A stretch of DNA of 64,000 nt from Hydrogenophaga sp. RAC07 (GCF_001713375.1 NZ_CP016449.1:496001-560000); one strand, 5' to 3'. Shown: positions 52,521 to 60,992, numbered from the stretch's first letter. Notes: generated by a model not told the origin, from the letters alone. A program made the numbers and translations.

Positions 52521-53180
52521 TCACGGCCGGCGCCGACGGGGTTGGACCTGCGTGGGCAGGCTCAGCGCCGTCACCGGCGTGATGTTGGCCGCCACGGGCG
52601 GCGCCTCGAGAATCTGGTCGGCGTGCACCACACGCACCTGGGCCGCACCTTCGGGAACACCTTGCAGGGTGGCCACGCCGTTGGCGTCGGTCTGCACCGT
52701 CCAGGGGGAGTCCGCCACAAAGATGAAGCCCCGCATGGAGCCGTGCAGGTGGCAGCCGAGCTGCATGGCGCCCGCTTTGGTCAAGGTCACTTCCGAACGG
52801 GACGGCTCCCTGCCTTCGCCCTTGCCGTCGAGCCGCAGTTCAAAGCCCGACGCCGGTCCGGCATTCAACGACGCCAGCCCGGCGGGGGTGGCGCGCACGT
52901 GGTGCTCCCAGCTGTCGAGGTTGGTGAACGTGACTTTGGAGCCCACGGGCAACACGCTCGTGCCGGGCACGAACTGCATCTTCTGCTGGTGGATGGTGGC
53001 AGAGACCGGGGTGGGCGCGGCAGGCTTGGGACCCGTGGTGGGTTCGATCACCACCACCGCGTCGGCCAGGGGCTTGCCGTCGCGACCGAGCACGGTCACC
53101 TGCACCGTGGCGGCCTGTGCGGCGAGCGGAAACAGCGTGGCGGCGGCGATCAGCCAGGCGGTGGTGTTCGGGTGTTTCAT
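52521..53180 (-). CDS. exported cupredoxin-like protein (methylamine utilisation type)
   Basis: 219 residues with a signal peptide (to LAAQAATV). A plastocyanin-like domain has copper-ligand candidates in FTNLDSWEHHVRA and LGCHLHGSM (His, Cys, His, Met), preceded by a short beta-domain and followed by a C-terminal carboxypeptidase-regulatory-like region (TDANGVATLQGVPEG). It likely carries electrons or copper in the periplasm. It lies between the truncated hemoglobin and sigma genes in the ECF operon. Confidence 0.82.
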   Translation of the reverse strand: MKHPNTTAWLIAAATLFPLAAQAATVQVTVLGRDGKPLADAVVVIEPTTGPKPAAPTPVSATIHQQKMQFVPGTSVLPVGSKVTFTNLDSWEHHVRATPAGLASLNAGPASGFELRLDGKGEGREPSRSEVTLTKAGAMQLGCHLHGSMRGFIFVADSPWTVQTDANGVATLQGVPEGAAQVRVVHADQILEAPPVAANITPVTALSLPTQVQPRRRRP

Positions 53181-53200
53181 GGTCGGGACCGGTCGGTGGT

Positions 53201-53677
53201 TCAGCGAACGGTGATCACGTCGCGGTGCATCGGGGCCAGCAGGGCCAGCATCTGGTTCTGGCGGGTGAACGGAATGCCGCGCGCGTCCATGGATTGCTGC
53301 AGCACCTCCACCAGCGCGTTGAACTGGGCGCGGGTGGTGTCCCGGTCGGCGTGTGCGGTCTTCATGTCGGGGCCCTTGTAGACGCAGGGGCCACCGGAGA
53401 GCTGGCAGAGCTGGTCGCTCAGCGACTTGGCAAGGTTGTTCAGGTTGGTGTCCGTGAACTGGTCACCAATGCGCGGATCGGCCTTGAGGCGAACCACGAA
53501 GTCGTCCATGAGGCTGCGGATGCCGGCTTCTTCGCCAAAGGCCTGGTACAGACCAGCGGCGGGTGCCACCGGATAGGCACTGGCGGCAGACGGCGCGGGT
53601 TTCATGGACTGGGCGAGCGTGGCGCCGCTGGCCAGGGCGAACAGGGTGAGGGCGGTGGCGGTGATGAGGTGTTTCAT
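53201..53677 (-). CDS. exported group I truncated hemoglobin
   Basis: 158 residues: a signal peptide (LITATALTLFALASGATLAQS) and a truncated globin domain (LYQAFGEEAGIRSLMDDFV, proximal His in MKTAHADRD). Most truncated hemoglobins are cytoplasmic; this one is predicted to be exported. It may bind O2, NO or peroxide in the periplasm. It is second in the ECF operon, 23 nt after the DUF3034 gene. Confidence 0.88.
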   Translation of the reverse strand: MKHLITATALTLFALASGATLAQSMKPAPSAASAYPVAPAAGLYQAFGEEAGIRSLMDDFVVRLKADPRIGDQFTDTNLNNLAKSLSDQLCQLSGGPCVYKGPDMKTAHADRDTTRAQFNALVEVLQQSMDARGIPFTRQNQMLALLAPMHRDVITVR

Positions 53678-53700
53678 GGTGAGACTCGAAAGTGAAGGGT

Positions 53701-54636
53701 TCAGAACGCGATCTGGGCCGAGACGTACACGCCGGTCTGTTTGCGCCCGCTGGTGGTGGCCGGCACGATGCGGCCCAGGTCCACGTAGGCGGCGGTGATG
53801 GACACGTTCTTGCTCGGCGCATACGCGATGAAGATGTCCTTCCAGTCGTCGGCGCGCAGGCCGTCGCCCAGACCGGCGGCCTGGCCGGCGCGCTGCAACT
53901 TGTTGGGCATGGCGCGGTATTCAACACCCACAGCGAGCTTGCTGTTGATCAGGTACGCCACCGAAATTTCCGGCTGCAGTTCGTAGCCGTTGTCCGCGCC
54001 GCCCAGCGTGGCGCCGAAGCCGAGCAGGCCGCCCTGGTTGGCTTTCGTGGCGCGCAGCGTGCCGTTGACCAGGATGCCCTGGGCGAGAAACAGCTTGGTG
54101 GCGCTCACGTACAGGTCGGCGCCGTTGCGCTTGGCGCCCAGGGCGCCGAGCGTGCCGTCCAGGCCGCTGGACTGCAGGTGCTTGAACTGGACACCCACGG
54201 CGATCTGCGGCATCAGGCTGTCGCTGTCGAGCACGGCGTCGCCGGCCACGCGCAGCTTGGCGCCCACGATGTCCTGCTTCAGGTGCAGGCCCGGCAGCCC
54301 CAGGCCTGTGCCGGTGACGCCGGTGCTGAAATCTTGCCGGCCCACCGAGAGCTCAAGGCGGTCGTGGATGCCCACAGCCACGCCATACGCATTGAGACCG
54401 TAGTCGCGCGTCCTGGCTCGACTGACGTAGGCCGACACGCCCACTTCGCCTTCGGTGGCCTGGCTGCCGATCACGGCCCAGGGCGAAATGCCGCCGCCGG
54501 CTGCGCCTTCGACGCTGCTGACGCCACCGGTGAGCAGCAGTTTGCCCGTGTCTGCGTGGGCAGGCGCTGCGGTCAGCAGCGCAGCGGCTGCAGCCAGGGG
54601 CAGGAATCGGACGGGGAGGGCGTTGTGAAGGGACAT
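53701..54636 (-). CDS. DUF3034 family outer-membrane-type protein
   Basis: 311 residues with a signal peptide (ending AAPAHADTG) and alternating strands typical of a beta-barrel (GVGVQFKHLQ, ISVAYLINSKLAVGVEYRAM), finishing with GVYVSAQIAF, an aromatic C-terminus expected of outer-membrane proteins. DUF3034 has no assigned function. It is the first gene of the ECF operon, with the start at 54636 about 28 nt after the predicted transcription start. Confidence 0.82.
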   Translation of the reverse strand: MSLHNALPVRFLPLAAAAALLTAAPAHADTGKLLLTGGVSSVEGAAGGGISPWAVIGSQATEGEVGVSAYVSRARTRDYGLNAYGVAVGIHDRLELSVGRQDFSTGVTGTGLGLPGLHLKQDIVGAKLRVAGDAVLDSDSLMPQIAVGVQFKHLQSSGLDGTLGALGAKRNGADLYVSATKLFLAQGILVNGTLRATKANQGGLLGFGATLGGADNGYELQPEISVAYLINSKLAVGVEYRAMPNKLQRAGQAAGLGDGLRADDWKDIFIAYAPSKNVSITAAYVDLGRIVPATTSGRKQTGVYVSAQIAF

Positions 54637-54670
54637 GGTGAGCGGGTCGTGGGTTGTTGTCGGACCATCT

Positions 54671-54700
54671 GGATACGCAATGGCCGGCGGAGTGGATTCA
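54671..54700 (-). promoter_or_regulatory. candidate ECF promoter of the DUF3034-hemoglobin-cupredoxin-sigma operon
   Basis: Read on the minus strand: TGAATCC (54700-54694), a 16-nt spacer, CGTATCC (54677-54671). It mirrors the plus-strand element at 54745. The -10 lies about 34 nt before the DUF3034 start codon. The pair is the shared signal in this divergent region, and ECF -10 elements often contain CGT. Confidence 0.7.
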
Positions 54701-54744
54701 AGCGACCTCAAACCGCAGTGGCCCGCAGCGATGAAGGGGCTTTT

Positions 54745-54775
54745 TGAATCCACCGGCGGTGGGGGCTGCGTATCC
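54745..54775 (+). promoter_or_regulatory. candidate ECF promoter of the ferritin-like gene
   Basis: TGAATCC (54745-54751), a 17-nt spacer, CGTATCC (54769-54775), the same two blocks as the minus-strand copy. The match extends to TTGAATCCAC and TGCGTATCC in both. It is about 69 nt before the ferritin-like ATG. Confidence 0.7.
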
Positions 54776-54844
54776 AACGTGACGGTTGTCACTACGCCCC
54801 GTGCCGGTGGACAACCGATCGCCCCACCCAACCAAGGACACCTC

Positions 54845-55444
54845 ATGAACAAGATCCAGACCCCCGATTCCCTGATCTCCCCCGCCTCCCGCCGTGGCTT
54901 CATGCGCAGCGGTGGTGTGCTCTCCGCCGCCGCCGTGGCCCTGCTCGCCGGCAACGACGTGATGGCCGCCGCCCACGCGCAGAAGATGGACATGTCCAAG
55001 GACGTGGGCATCCTCAACGTGGCACTCGGCCTGGAACACGAAGCCATCAACGCCTACCAGCTCGGTGCCGGCAGCGGTTTGCTGCAAAAGCCCGTGCTTG
55101 ATGTCGCCGTGCAGTTCCAGGGCCACCACAAGACCCACCGCGACGCGCTGATCGCCACCATCCAGAAGCTCGGCGGCAAGCCGGTTGCCGAGATGAAGCT
55201 GGAGGACTACGCCAAGTCGCTCAACGCCGCATCGCTCAAGAGCCAGGCCGACGTGCTGGACCTCGCCGCCCGCCTGGAACTGGGTGCGACCAACGCCTAC
55301 CTGAGCGTGATCCCGGCCCTGGGCGACCGCGAGCTGGCCAAGGTGGCCGCGCGCCTGGCGGCCGACGAGACCATGCACTACACCGTGCTCACCAGCGCCC
55401 TGGGTCGTCCCCTGCCTCCTGGTGCCTTGTCGTTCGGCGCCTGA
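54845..55444 (+). CDS. Tat-exported ferritin-like domain protein
   Basis: 199 residues. The N-terminus has a twin-arginine motif (SRRGFM) and a hydrophobic stretch (GVLSAAAVALLAGNDVMAA), so it is probably exported folded. A ferritin-like (Ferritin_2) four-helix domain follows with Glu/His ligand motifs LEHEAINAY, HHKTHRDAL, ELGATNAYL and ADETMHYTVL. It may store or oxidise iron, or scavenge peroxide, in the periplasm. It is divergent from the ECF operon and has its own copy of the presumed ECF promoter. Confidence 0.85.
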   Translation: MNKIQTPDSLISPASRRGFMRSGGVLSAAAVALLAGNDVMAAAHAQKMDMSKDVGILNVALGLEHEAINAYQLGAGSGLLQKPVLDVAVQFQGHHKTHRDALIATIQKLGGKPVAEMKLEDYAKSLNAASLKSQADVLDLAARLELGATNAYLSVIPALGDRELAKVAARLAADETMHYTVLTSALGRPLPPGALSFGA

Positions 55445-56506
55445 TCAAGCGGCCTGCTGGAAACCTTCCAGCAGGTTCACTGCGTTGGTGCCCACGGCGT
55501 CCACCGCGTAGCCGCCTTCAAACGTGAACACCGTGGGCAGCCTGGCGCTGGCCAGAGCCTCGCCCACGGTGAAGTAGTCGGCACTCTTCAAGGTGAAGCC
55601 CGAGATCGGGTCGCCTTCGAAGGTGTCCAGCCCCATGGGCACCACCAAGGCCGTCGCGCCAAAACGCTGCACCGCTTCCACAGCGGTGGCCAGTGCCGCG
55701 CGCCAGGTGCCGAAGCCGGTGCCACGCGGCAGCGGCAGGTTCAGGTTGAAGCCTTCACCCGCGCCCGCGCCGCGCTCGTCCGCATGGCCCAGGAAAAACG
55801 GGTACTCGGTGGCCGGATCGCCGTGGATGGAGACGGTCAACACATCCGCCCGCTCGTAAAAGATGGTCTGCGTGCCGTTGCCGTGGTGGTAGTCCACGTC
55901 GAGCACCGCCACCTTCGTGTGACCGGCATCGCGCAGCGCCTGGGCCGCAATGGCCGCGTTGTTCAAAAAACAGTAGCCCCCCAGAAAATCGGGTCCTGCG
56001 TGGTGCCCCGGCGGGCGCGAGAGCGCAAACGCGCTGCGCTCACCCGCCGCCACGTCCAGCGCCGCCGCCAGCGCACAAGCCGCACCGCCGCGCGCTGCCG
56101 CCCAGGTGCCCGCCGTGAGCGGTGAACCCGAATCAAAGCTGAACAGGCCCAGCCGCGCCGCAAAGTTGGTGGGCAGCACATCGTTGCGAAAACCGTGCCG
56201 GTTGGGCAGCGGCCACACCGACGGCAAGGCGTCGCGTTCGGCATTGCCCGGGTCCATGGCCACCCACTCGGCCCAGGCGCCGCACAGGAAGTCCAGGTAC
56301 CGGGCGCTGTGCACGCGGCCAATGGCGGCGTCCAGCAGGGTGTCATCCACCTCGGGCGTCTGCAGCGTCCCCAGCGGGCGGCGCTGCAACTCGGCCAGCA
56401 CAAAGTCCAGCCGCGCGGGCACCTCGTGGCAGGGCACCATGCGGCCGCGGAACATCTCTTGCTGGCCTGCGTGGGCAGCGTGGTGGGGGTTGTGGAAGGT
56501 TTTCAT
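55445..56506 (-). CDS. histone deacetylase family protein
   Basis: 353 residues with the arginase/deacetylase fold. The zinc and active-site motifs are intact: SRPPGHHAGPDFLGG, DVDYHHGNGTQ, VPMGLDTFEGDP and the catalytic Tyr in FTFEGGYAVD. Bacterial class II members deacetylate acetylpolyamines, acetoin-related compounds or protein lysines. The stop codon abuts that of the converging ferritin-like gene. It stands alone; the substrate is unknown. Confidence 0.9.
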   Translation of the reverse strand: MKTFHNPHHAAHAGQQEMFRGRMVPCHEVPARLDFVLAELQRRPLGTLQTPEVDDTLLDAAIGRVHSARYLDFLCGAWAEWVAMDPGNAERDALPSVWPLPNRHGFRNDVLPTNFAARLGLFSFDSGSPLTAGTWAAARGGAACALAAALDVAAGERSAFALSRPPGHHAGPDFLGGYCFLNNAAIAAQALRDAGHTKVAVLDVDYHHGNGTQTIFYERADVLTVSIHGDPATEYPFFLGHADERGAGAGEGFNLNLPLPRGTGFGTWRAALATAVEAVQRFGATALVVPMGLDTFEGDPISGFTLKSADYFTVGEALASARLPTVFTFEGGYAVDAVGTNAVNLLEGFQQAA

Positions 56507-56686
56507 GGGAGGAGATGGAACTTCGGATGAGCTGAGTGCACGTTTGTACCGTCGAACAGAAAGCTCCCTCCAACGGTGGTTGTTGGCGAGAAGGAAACCA
56601 GCATGCAGAATGATCCGGGGTCCGCCATGCAGGAGTGTGTCCCCACCCGACTCACTGGTTGAGTATCTGCCTGCCTCATTGCACAC

Positions 56687-57085
56687 ATGACCCTTCTTCC
56701 CATTCGCCTGCTCCCCGGCACCGACCTTCGGCGCGCCCTGGAAGCACTCCCGCTCAGCCATGGCACGGACTCCGCCTTCGTGGTGGCCGGCATCGGCAGC
56801 CTGGTGCAGGTCAGCCTTCGGTACGCGGACGCAACCGAAACCACCCTGCTGGCCGGGCCGCTGGAGATGTTGAGTTTGTCCGGGAGTCTGAGTACGGCGG
56901 GTGCCCACCTGCACGCGTCGGTGTCCGACGCGGCGGGCCGTGTGTCCGGTGGGCATCTGGGTCAGGGCAGCACAGTCAGGACCACGGCCGAGGTCTTGCT
57001 GGCGCTGCTGCCGAAGGGCACGCTCACGCGCGAGCACGATGCAGCAACCGGCTTCGGCGAGCTGGTGGTCCGGTCCGCGCCGTGA
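56687..57085 (+). CDS. PPC (DUF296) domain protein
   Basis: 132 residues with the AF0104/ALDC-like PPC fold: LRLLPGTDLRRAL, a VAGIGSLVQVSLRYA strand pair, and the His-containing AGAHLHASVSDAAGRVSGGHL loop. Family members form trimers and occur as DNA-binding domains or stand-alone proteins of unclear function. It overlaps the following GNAT gene region and is likely co-transcribed with it. Confidence 0.85.
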   Translation: MTLLPIRLLPGTDLRRALEALPLSHGTDSAFVVAGIGSLVQVSLRYADATETTLLAGPLEMLSLSGSLSTAGAHLHASVSDAAGRVSGGHLGQGSTVRTTAEVLLALLPKGTLTREHDAATGFGELVVRSAP

Positions 57086-57090
57086 CTGTC

Positions 57091-57576
57091 ATGAACATCC
57101 ACGCGGGTTACATCCCCGGTTGCATTGGTCGTGTGGTGGAGATGCATGCAAGCTTCTATGCCCGCACGGTCGGGTTCGGTGCGGCGTTCGAGGCCAAGGT
57201 GGCGACCGAGTTGTCCGCGTTTTGCCTGCGCTTCGAACCCGAACGCGACGGCCTGTGGCTGGCGCAGGGCGCAACCGGGATTCAAGGCTCGGTGGTGATC
57301 GATGGCTCGCACCATGAGGAGGCTGGCGCCCATCTGCGGTGGTTCATCGCCTCGGATGCGTCGCGCGGCCAGGGAGTGGGCGCCCAATTGCTGGAGGCCG
57401 CCATGGCGTTTTGCCGTGCGCGCGGCTACCGCAAGGTGTACCTGTGGACGTTCGACGAGCTTCACGCAGCACGCCACCTGTACGAGAAGCATGGCTTTGT
57501 GCTGGCCCGCACGCAACGGGGAGCGCAGTGGGGCAAGGAAGTCAACGAACAACTCTTCACCTTCGACGCACCGTAA
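57091..57576 (+). CDS. GNAT family N-acetyltransferase
   Basis: 161 residues; GNAT motif A is SDASRGQGVGAQLLEAAMAF, with the following YLWTFDELHAARHLYEKHGF strand-helix. The ATG at 57091 is used; a GTG at 57082 overlapping the previous stop is possible. It acetylates a small amine or protein, substrate unknown. It follows the PPC gene directly. Confidence 0.88.
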   Translation: MNIHAGYIPGCIGRVVEMHASFYARTVGFGAAFEAKVATELSAFCLRFEPERDGLWLAQGATGIQGSVVIDGSHHEEAGAHLRWFIASDASRGQGVGAQLLEAAMAFCRARGYRKVYLWTFDELHAARHLYEKHGFVLARTQRGAQWGKEVNEQLFTFDAP

Positions 57577-57610
57577 AACCCATGGCGCCGTTTCAACAGA
57601 AAGAACACCC

Positions 57611-58291
57611 ATGACCTTGCCAGGCCAGGCCGCCATGCTGCTCACCTTCGACATCGTCGAAGAAGCCATCGCCGAACACGACGACTGGCACACCCACGAG
57701 CACCTGCCCGAGCGCCTGTCGATCCCGGGTTTTCTCCGGGGCACACGCTGGGTCGCCACCTCGGGGGCGCCGAGGTACCTGGTGCTCTACGAGGTGGAAC
57801 GTCTGGAAACGCTGGCTTCGCCCGGCTATCTGGAGCGGCTCAACAACCCGTCGCCGTGGACGCAAAAAATGATGCCGCACTACCGGGGCATGACGCGGGG
57901 TCTGTGCTCGGTGGTCAGCAGCCACGGGCATGGCATGGGGCACTTTGCGGGGTTGCTTCGCTTCAAGCCGGCGCCGGGCCAAGAGGCGTCGCTGGAATCG
58001 TGGCTGAGCCAGGACCTGTTGCCCGGGTTGCCCGAGCAGCGGGGGCTGAGCAGCGTTCACCTGCTGCGCAGCGGTCTCACGCCCGAGATGACGGCCGAGC
58101 AACGCATCCGCGGTGCCGACACCGGGGTGGATTGGGCCATGCTGGTGACGGGCTATGAGCGCGCTGCCGTTGCCGGGTTGACGCAAGCAGAGCTGAGCGC
58201 CGAGGCGCTGGAGCGGCAGGGCGCCACCGAGGTGGTCAGCGCTGGCTACGAGGCTGTGCATGCGCTCACCGCCGCCGACATGCGCGCCTGA
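57611..58291 (+). CDS. conserved hypothetical, two ferredoxin-like barrel repeats
   Basis: 226 residues with two similar halves, each starting with a strand (LLTFDIVEE, GLLRFKPAP) and containing a His/Glu segment (HDDWHTHEHLPERLS in the first). This resembles a dimeric alpha/beta barrel (EthD/DUF-type) duplicated in one chain. No catalytic motif is certain. It follows the GNAT gene by 34 nt. I do not recognise a characterised family. Confidence 0.65.
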   Translation: MTLPGQAAMLLTFDIVEEAIAEHDDWHTHEHLPERLSIPGFLRGTRWVATSGAPRYLVLYEVERLETLASPGYLERLNNPSPWTQKMMPHYRGMTRGLCSVVSSHGHGMGHFAGLLRFKPAPGQEASLESWLSQDLLPGLPEQRGLSSVHLLRSGLTPEMTAEQRIRGADTGVDWAMLVTGYERAAVAGLTQAELSAEALERQGATEVVSAGYEAVHALTAADMRA

Positions 58292-58336
58292 TACGCTGTG
58301 CAGATCGCCGAAACGCAACCGTTGCACGCCCATCCC

Positions 58337-58876
58337 ATGACCACCGCATTGCTCATCATCGACGTTCAACAAGGCTTGTGTGAAGGCGAGGGCCGGGCCT
58401 TCGAGTCCGACGAGGTGATCGCGCGCATCAACGGCGTGTCCGCCCAGGTTCGCGGCGCCGGCTGGCCAGTGGTGTTCATCCAGCACGAGTCCAGAGCCGG
58501 GTACCTGGCGCACGGCAGCCGCGAATGGCAGCTGGCCGATGGCTTGCAAGCGGCGGCGGAAGATCTGCGGGTGCGCAAGACCACGCCGGACGCCTTTCAG
58601 GGCACCGACCTCGACGCCCTGCTCAAGGCGCGCGGCGTCCGTGAACTGATTGTTTGCGGCATGCACACGGAGTTTTGTGTGGACACCACGATCCGCCGTG
58701 CACTGGCCAAGGGGTACCCGGTGACGCTGGTGGCGGATGCGCACACCTCGGCGGGCAACGCGGTGCTCACGCCACGCCTGGTGATCGAGCACCACAACGC
58801 CACCCTGACCAACATCTCCAGCTTCGGGCCGCGCGTGCTGGCGGTGGCCAGCGCCGACCTGCAGATTGGCGTTTGA
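58337..58876 (+). CDS. cysteine hydrolase, isochorismatase family
   Basis: 179 residues. The catalytic triad is in place: Asp in LLIIDVQQG, Lys in RVRKTTPDAF and Cys in GMHTEFCVDTTIR, with the cis-peptide stretch before it. Members hydrolyse isochorismate, nicotinamide or similar ureide/amide compounds. The start ATG 58337 gives the normal family N-terminus. It converges on the enoyl-CoA hydratase-like gene. Confidence 0.9.
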   Translation: MTTALLIIDVQQGLCEGEGRAFESDEVIARINGVSAQVRGAGWPVVFIQHESRAGYLAHGSREWQLADGLQAAAEDLRVRKTTPDAFQGTDLDALLKARGVRELIVCGMHTEFCVDTTIRRALAKGYPVTLVADAHTSAGNAVLTPRLVIEHHNATLTNISSFGPRVLAVASADLQIGV

Positions 58877-58885
58877 AGCGAGCGC

Positions 58886-59728
58886 TCAGCCCAGCGACTT
58901 GAACGTCTGCAGCGCCGACAGCGGCGTGAAATCGCCCGCGCGCTTCTCCTTGATCGCGGTGATCGCTTCGCGCACATGCGCGTTGCTCCACACCGCGCCC
59001 TGCAACCAGCCCATCTGGCGCAGGCTGTCTTCCACCGAGTGGTCGCGTGCGTAGTTCACCGCCTGTTTGGTGCCCCAGATGGCCACCGGCGGTTTGGATG
59101 CAATCTCGCGGGCGCATTGCAGCGCGGCAGCCACCGTGGCCTCGTGCGTGTCGAACACCTCGTTGACCAGGCCGTAGCCCATGGCCTTGCTGGCTGGCAA
59201 GCGGCGGCCGGTGTAGGCCAGCTCTTTCACCACCGCCAGCGGGATCAGCTTGGGCAGGCGCTGCAGCGTGCCCACGTCGGCCACCATGCCGATGTTGATT
59301 TCCTGGATGCAGAAGAAGGCGTCGGCACTTGCGTAGCGCATGCAGGCGGCCGTGACCATGTCGACCGCGCCGCCGATGCAGCCGCCCTGGATGGCGCAGA
59401 TCACCGGCATGCGCAGGTTCTCCAGCTTGGTGAAGGTGGCCTGCATGTCGGTGAGCAGGTCGAAGATGGCGGCGCGGCCTTCGGGGCTGTTGTCGTCCAT
59501 GCTGATGGCGCCGGCGAAGGTCTCCAGCGACATGCCGGCGCTGAAGTGTTTGCCGGTGCTGCTGATGACGAGCGCGCGCGCCGTGCCTTCGGCGTGGACC
59601 TGGGTCAACACCTCGTCGAGCTCGCGCCAGAAGGTGGGGTTCATGGTGTTGAGCTCGGCCGGGCGGCTCATCACCAGGTGGGCGACGTTAGCCGTCGAGC
59701 TCAGGGAAAAGCAGGTCGTTGCGGTCAT
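58886..59728 (-). CDS. enoyl-CoA hydratase/isomerase family protein
   Basis: 280 residues, crotonase fold. The oxyanion-hole segment is GKHFSAGMSLETF, the active-site region is AIQGGCIGGAVDMVTAACMRYASADA, then FFCIQEINIGMVADVG; the Asp in MVADVG matches delta(3,5)-delta(2,4)-dienoyl-CoA isomerase better than a simple hydratase. It is probably a beta-oxidation isomerase. Its 5' end overlaps the dinB 3' end by 41 nt on the same strand. Confidence 0.88.
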   Translation of the reverse strand: MTATTCFSLSSTANVAHLVMSRPAELNTMNPTFWRELDEVLTQVHAEGTARALVISSTGKHFSAGMSLETFAGAISMDDNSPEGRAAIFDLLTDMQATFTKLENLRMPVICAIQGGCIGGAVDMVTAACMRYASADAFFCIQEINIGMVADVGTLQRLPKLIPLAVVKELAYTGRRLPASKAMGYGLVNEVFDTHEATVAAALQCAREIASKPPVAIWGTKQAVNYARDHSVEDSLRQMGWLQGAVWSNAHVREAITAIKEKRAGDFTPLSALQTFKSLG

Positions 59729-60992
59729 GGCGGGTCTTGTCTCGTGGTGGGGGTGAAGCGGATTCACTGTAGACCTGCGGCACGCTGCCGTCTGTCCCGG
59801 GCTTGACGAGTTTGCCCACGCGCACGCCCAGCAGCCGGATGCGCCGCGAGAGGTCCACCCGCTTGAGGCACAGGCCGGCCTGGCGGCGGATGGTGGCGGG
59901 GTCGGCGGTGAAGTGGTCCAGGGTCACGTCGCGCGTGACGCTCTGGAAGTTGTCGTAGCGCAGCTTGATGCCGATGGTCTTGCCCAGGTAGCCCTTGTTG
60001 CTCAAGTCGGTGGCCACCTGCTCGCACAACCGCGTGAAGATGGCGCCGAGTTCGACACGGTCGCGCACGGCGTGCAGGTCGCGCTCGAAGGTGGTCTCGC
60101 GGCTCATGCTCACCGGCTCGCTCTCGGTCTGCACCGGGCGCTCGTCCCGGCCCCACGACACTTCGTGCAGCCACGCGCCGTAGCTCTTGCCGAAGGTGTT
60201 GATCAACCACCCGCGCTCCCGTTGCGCCAGGTCGCCGATGGTGTGGATGCCGTGGCCCTGCAGCTTTTCGTCGGCCTTGGGGCCCACGCCGTTGATCTTG
60301 CGGCAGGGCAGCGGCCAGATCAGTGTTTGCAGGTCATCGGTCTGCACGACGCTGATGCCGTTGGGCTTCTTGAACTCGCTCGCCATCTTGGCAATCAGCT
60401 TGTTGGGCGCCACGCCGATGGAACAGGTGAGCCCGGTGGCCTGGAAGATGCTCTTCTGGATCAGGCGCGCCAGCACGCGCCCGCCTTCGCGCTGACCACC
60501 GGGCACGTGGGTGAAGTCGATGTACACCTCATCCACACCGCGGTCTTCCACCACCGGTGCAATCTCGCGGATGGTGCTTTTGAACAGGCGCGAGATGCGG
60601 CGCACCTCGTCAAAGTCCACCGGCAGCAGGATCGCCTGCGGACACAGCTTGGCCGCCTTCATCAGGCCCATGGCCGAGCCCACGCCGAACTGGCGCGCCG
60701 CGTAGGTGGCGGTGGTGGCCACGCCGCGCCCGGTGTAGCCGGCCAGGCGTGGAAAGAAATCGACCGGGATGTGGTCCAGGCTGTCGGTGGCCCATTCGCG
60801 GTCGGGGTAGGTCTCCCGCAGGCGCTGCAGCAGGTCGTCTTCGCGCCGCCGGCCACCACCAATCACCACCGGCAGGCCCTTGAGTTGCGGGTAACGCAGC
60901 AACTCCACCGACGCAAAAAACGCGTCCATGTCCAAGTGCGCAATGCGCCGCGGCAGGGTCGGATCGGATGGTGCTTGCACGCGCCTGAGCAT
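59688..60992 (-). CDS. dinB: DNA polymerase IV (Y-family)
   Basis: 434 residues. The palm carboxylates are in HLDMDAFFASVE and DRGVDEVYIDFT; SIGVAPNKLIAKMASEFKKP and the HhH region (INGVGPKADEKLQGHGI) are typical. There is an insertion of about 30 residues (around DLLQRLRETYPDREW) after the VVIGGG segment, relative to E. coli Pol IV. The C-terminal little-finger ends with the beta-clamp-like LLFPEL. It performs translesion synthesis. The 3' end overlaps the hydratase-like gene. Confidence 0.93.
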   Translation of the reverse strand: MLRRVQAPSDPTLPRRIAHLDMDAFFASVELLRYPQLKGLPVVIGGGRRREDDLLQRLRETYPDREWATDSLDHIPVDFFPRLAGYTGRGVATTATYAARQFGVGSAMGLMKAAKLCPQAILLPVDFDEVRRISRLFKSTIREIAPVVEDRGVDEVYIDFTHVPGGQREGGRVLARLIQKSIFQATGLTCSIGVAPNKLIAKMASEFKKPNGISVVQTDDLQTLIWPLPCRKINGVGPKADEKLQGHGIHTIGDLAQRERGWLINTFGKSYGAWLHEVSWGRDERPVQTESEPVSMSRETTFERDLHAVRDRVELGAIFTRLCEQVATDLSNKGYLGKTIGIKLRYDNFQSVTRDVTLDHFTADPATIRRQAGLCLKRVDLSRRIRLLGVRVGKLVKPGTDGSVPQVYSESASPPPRDKTRHDRNDLLFPELDG

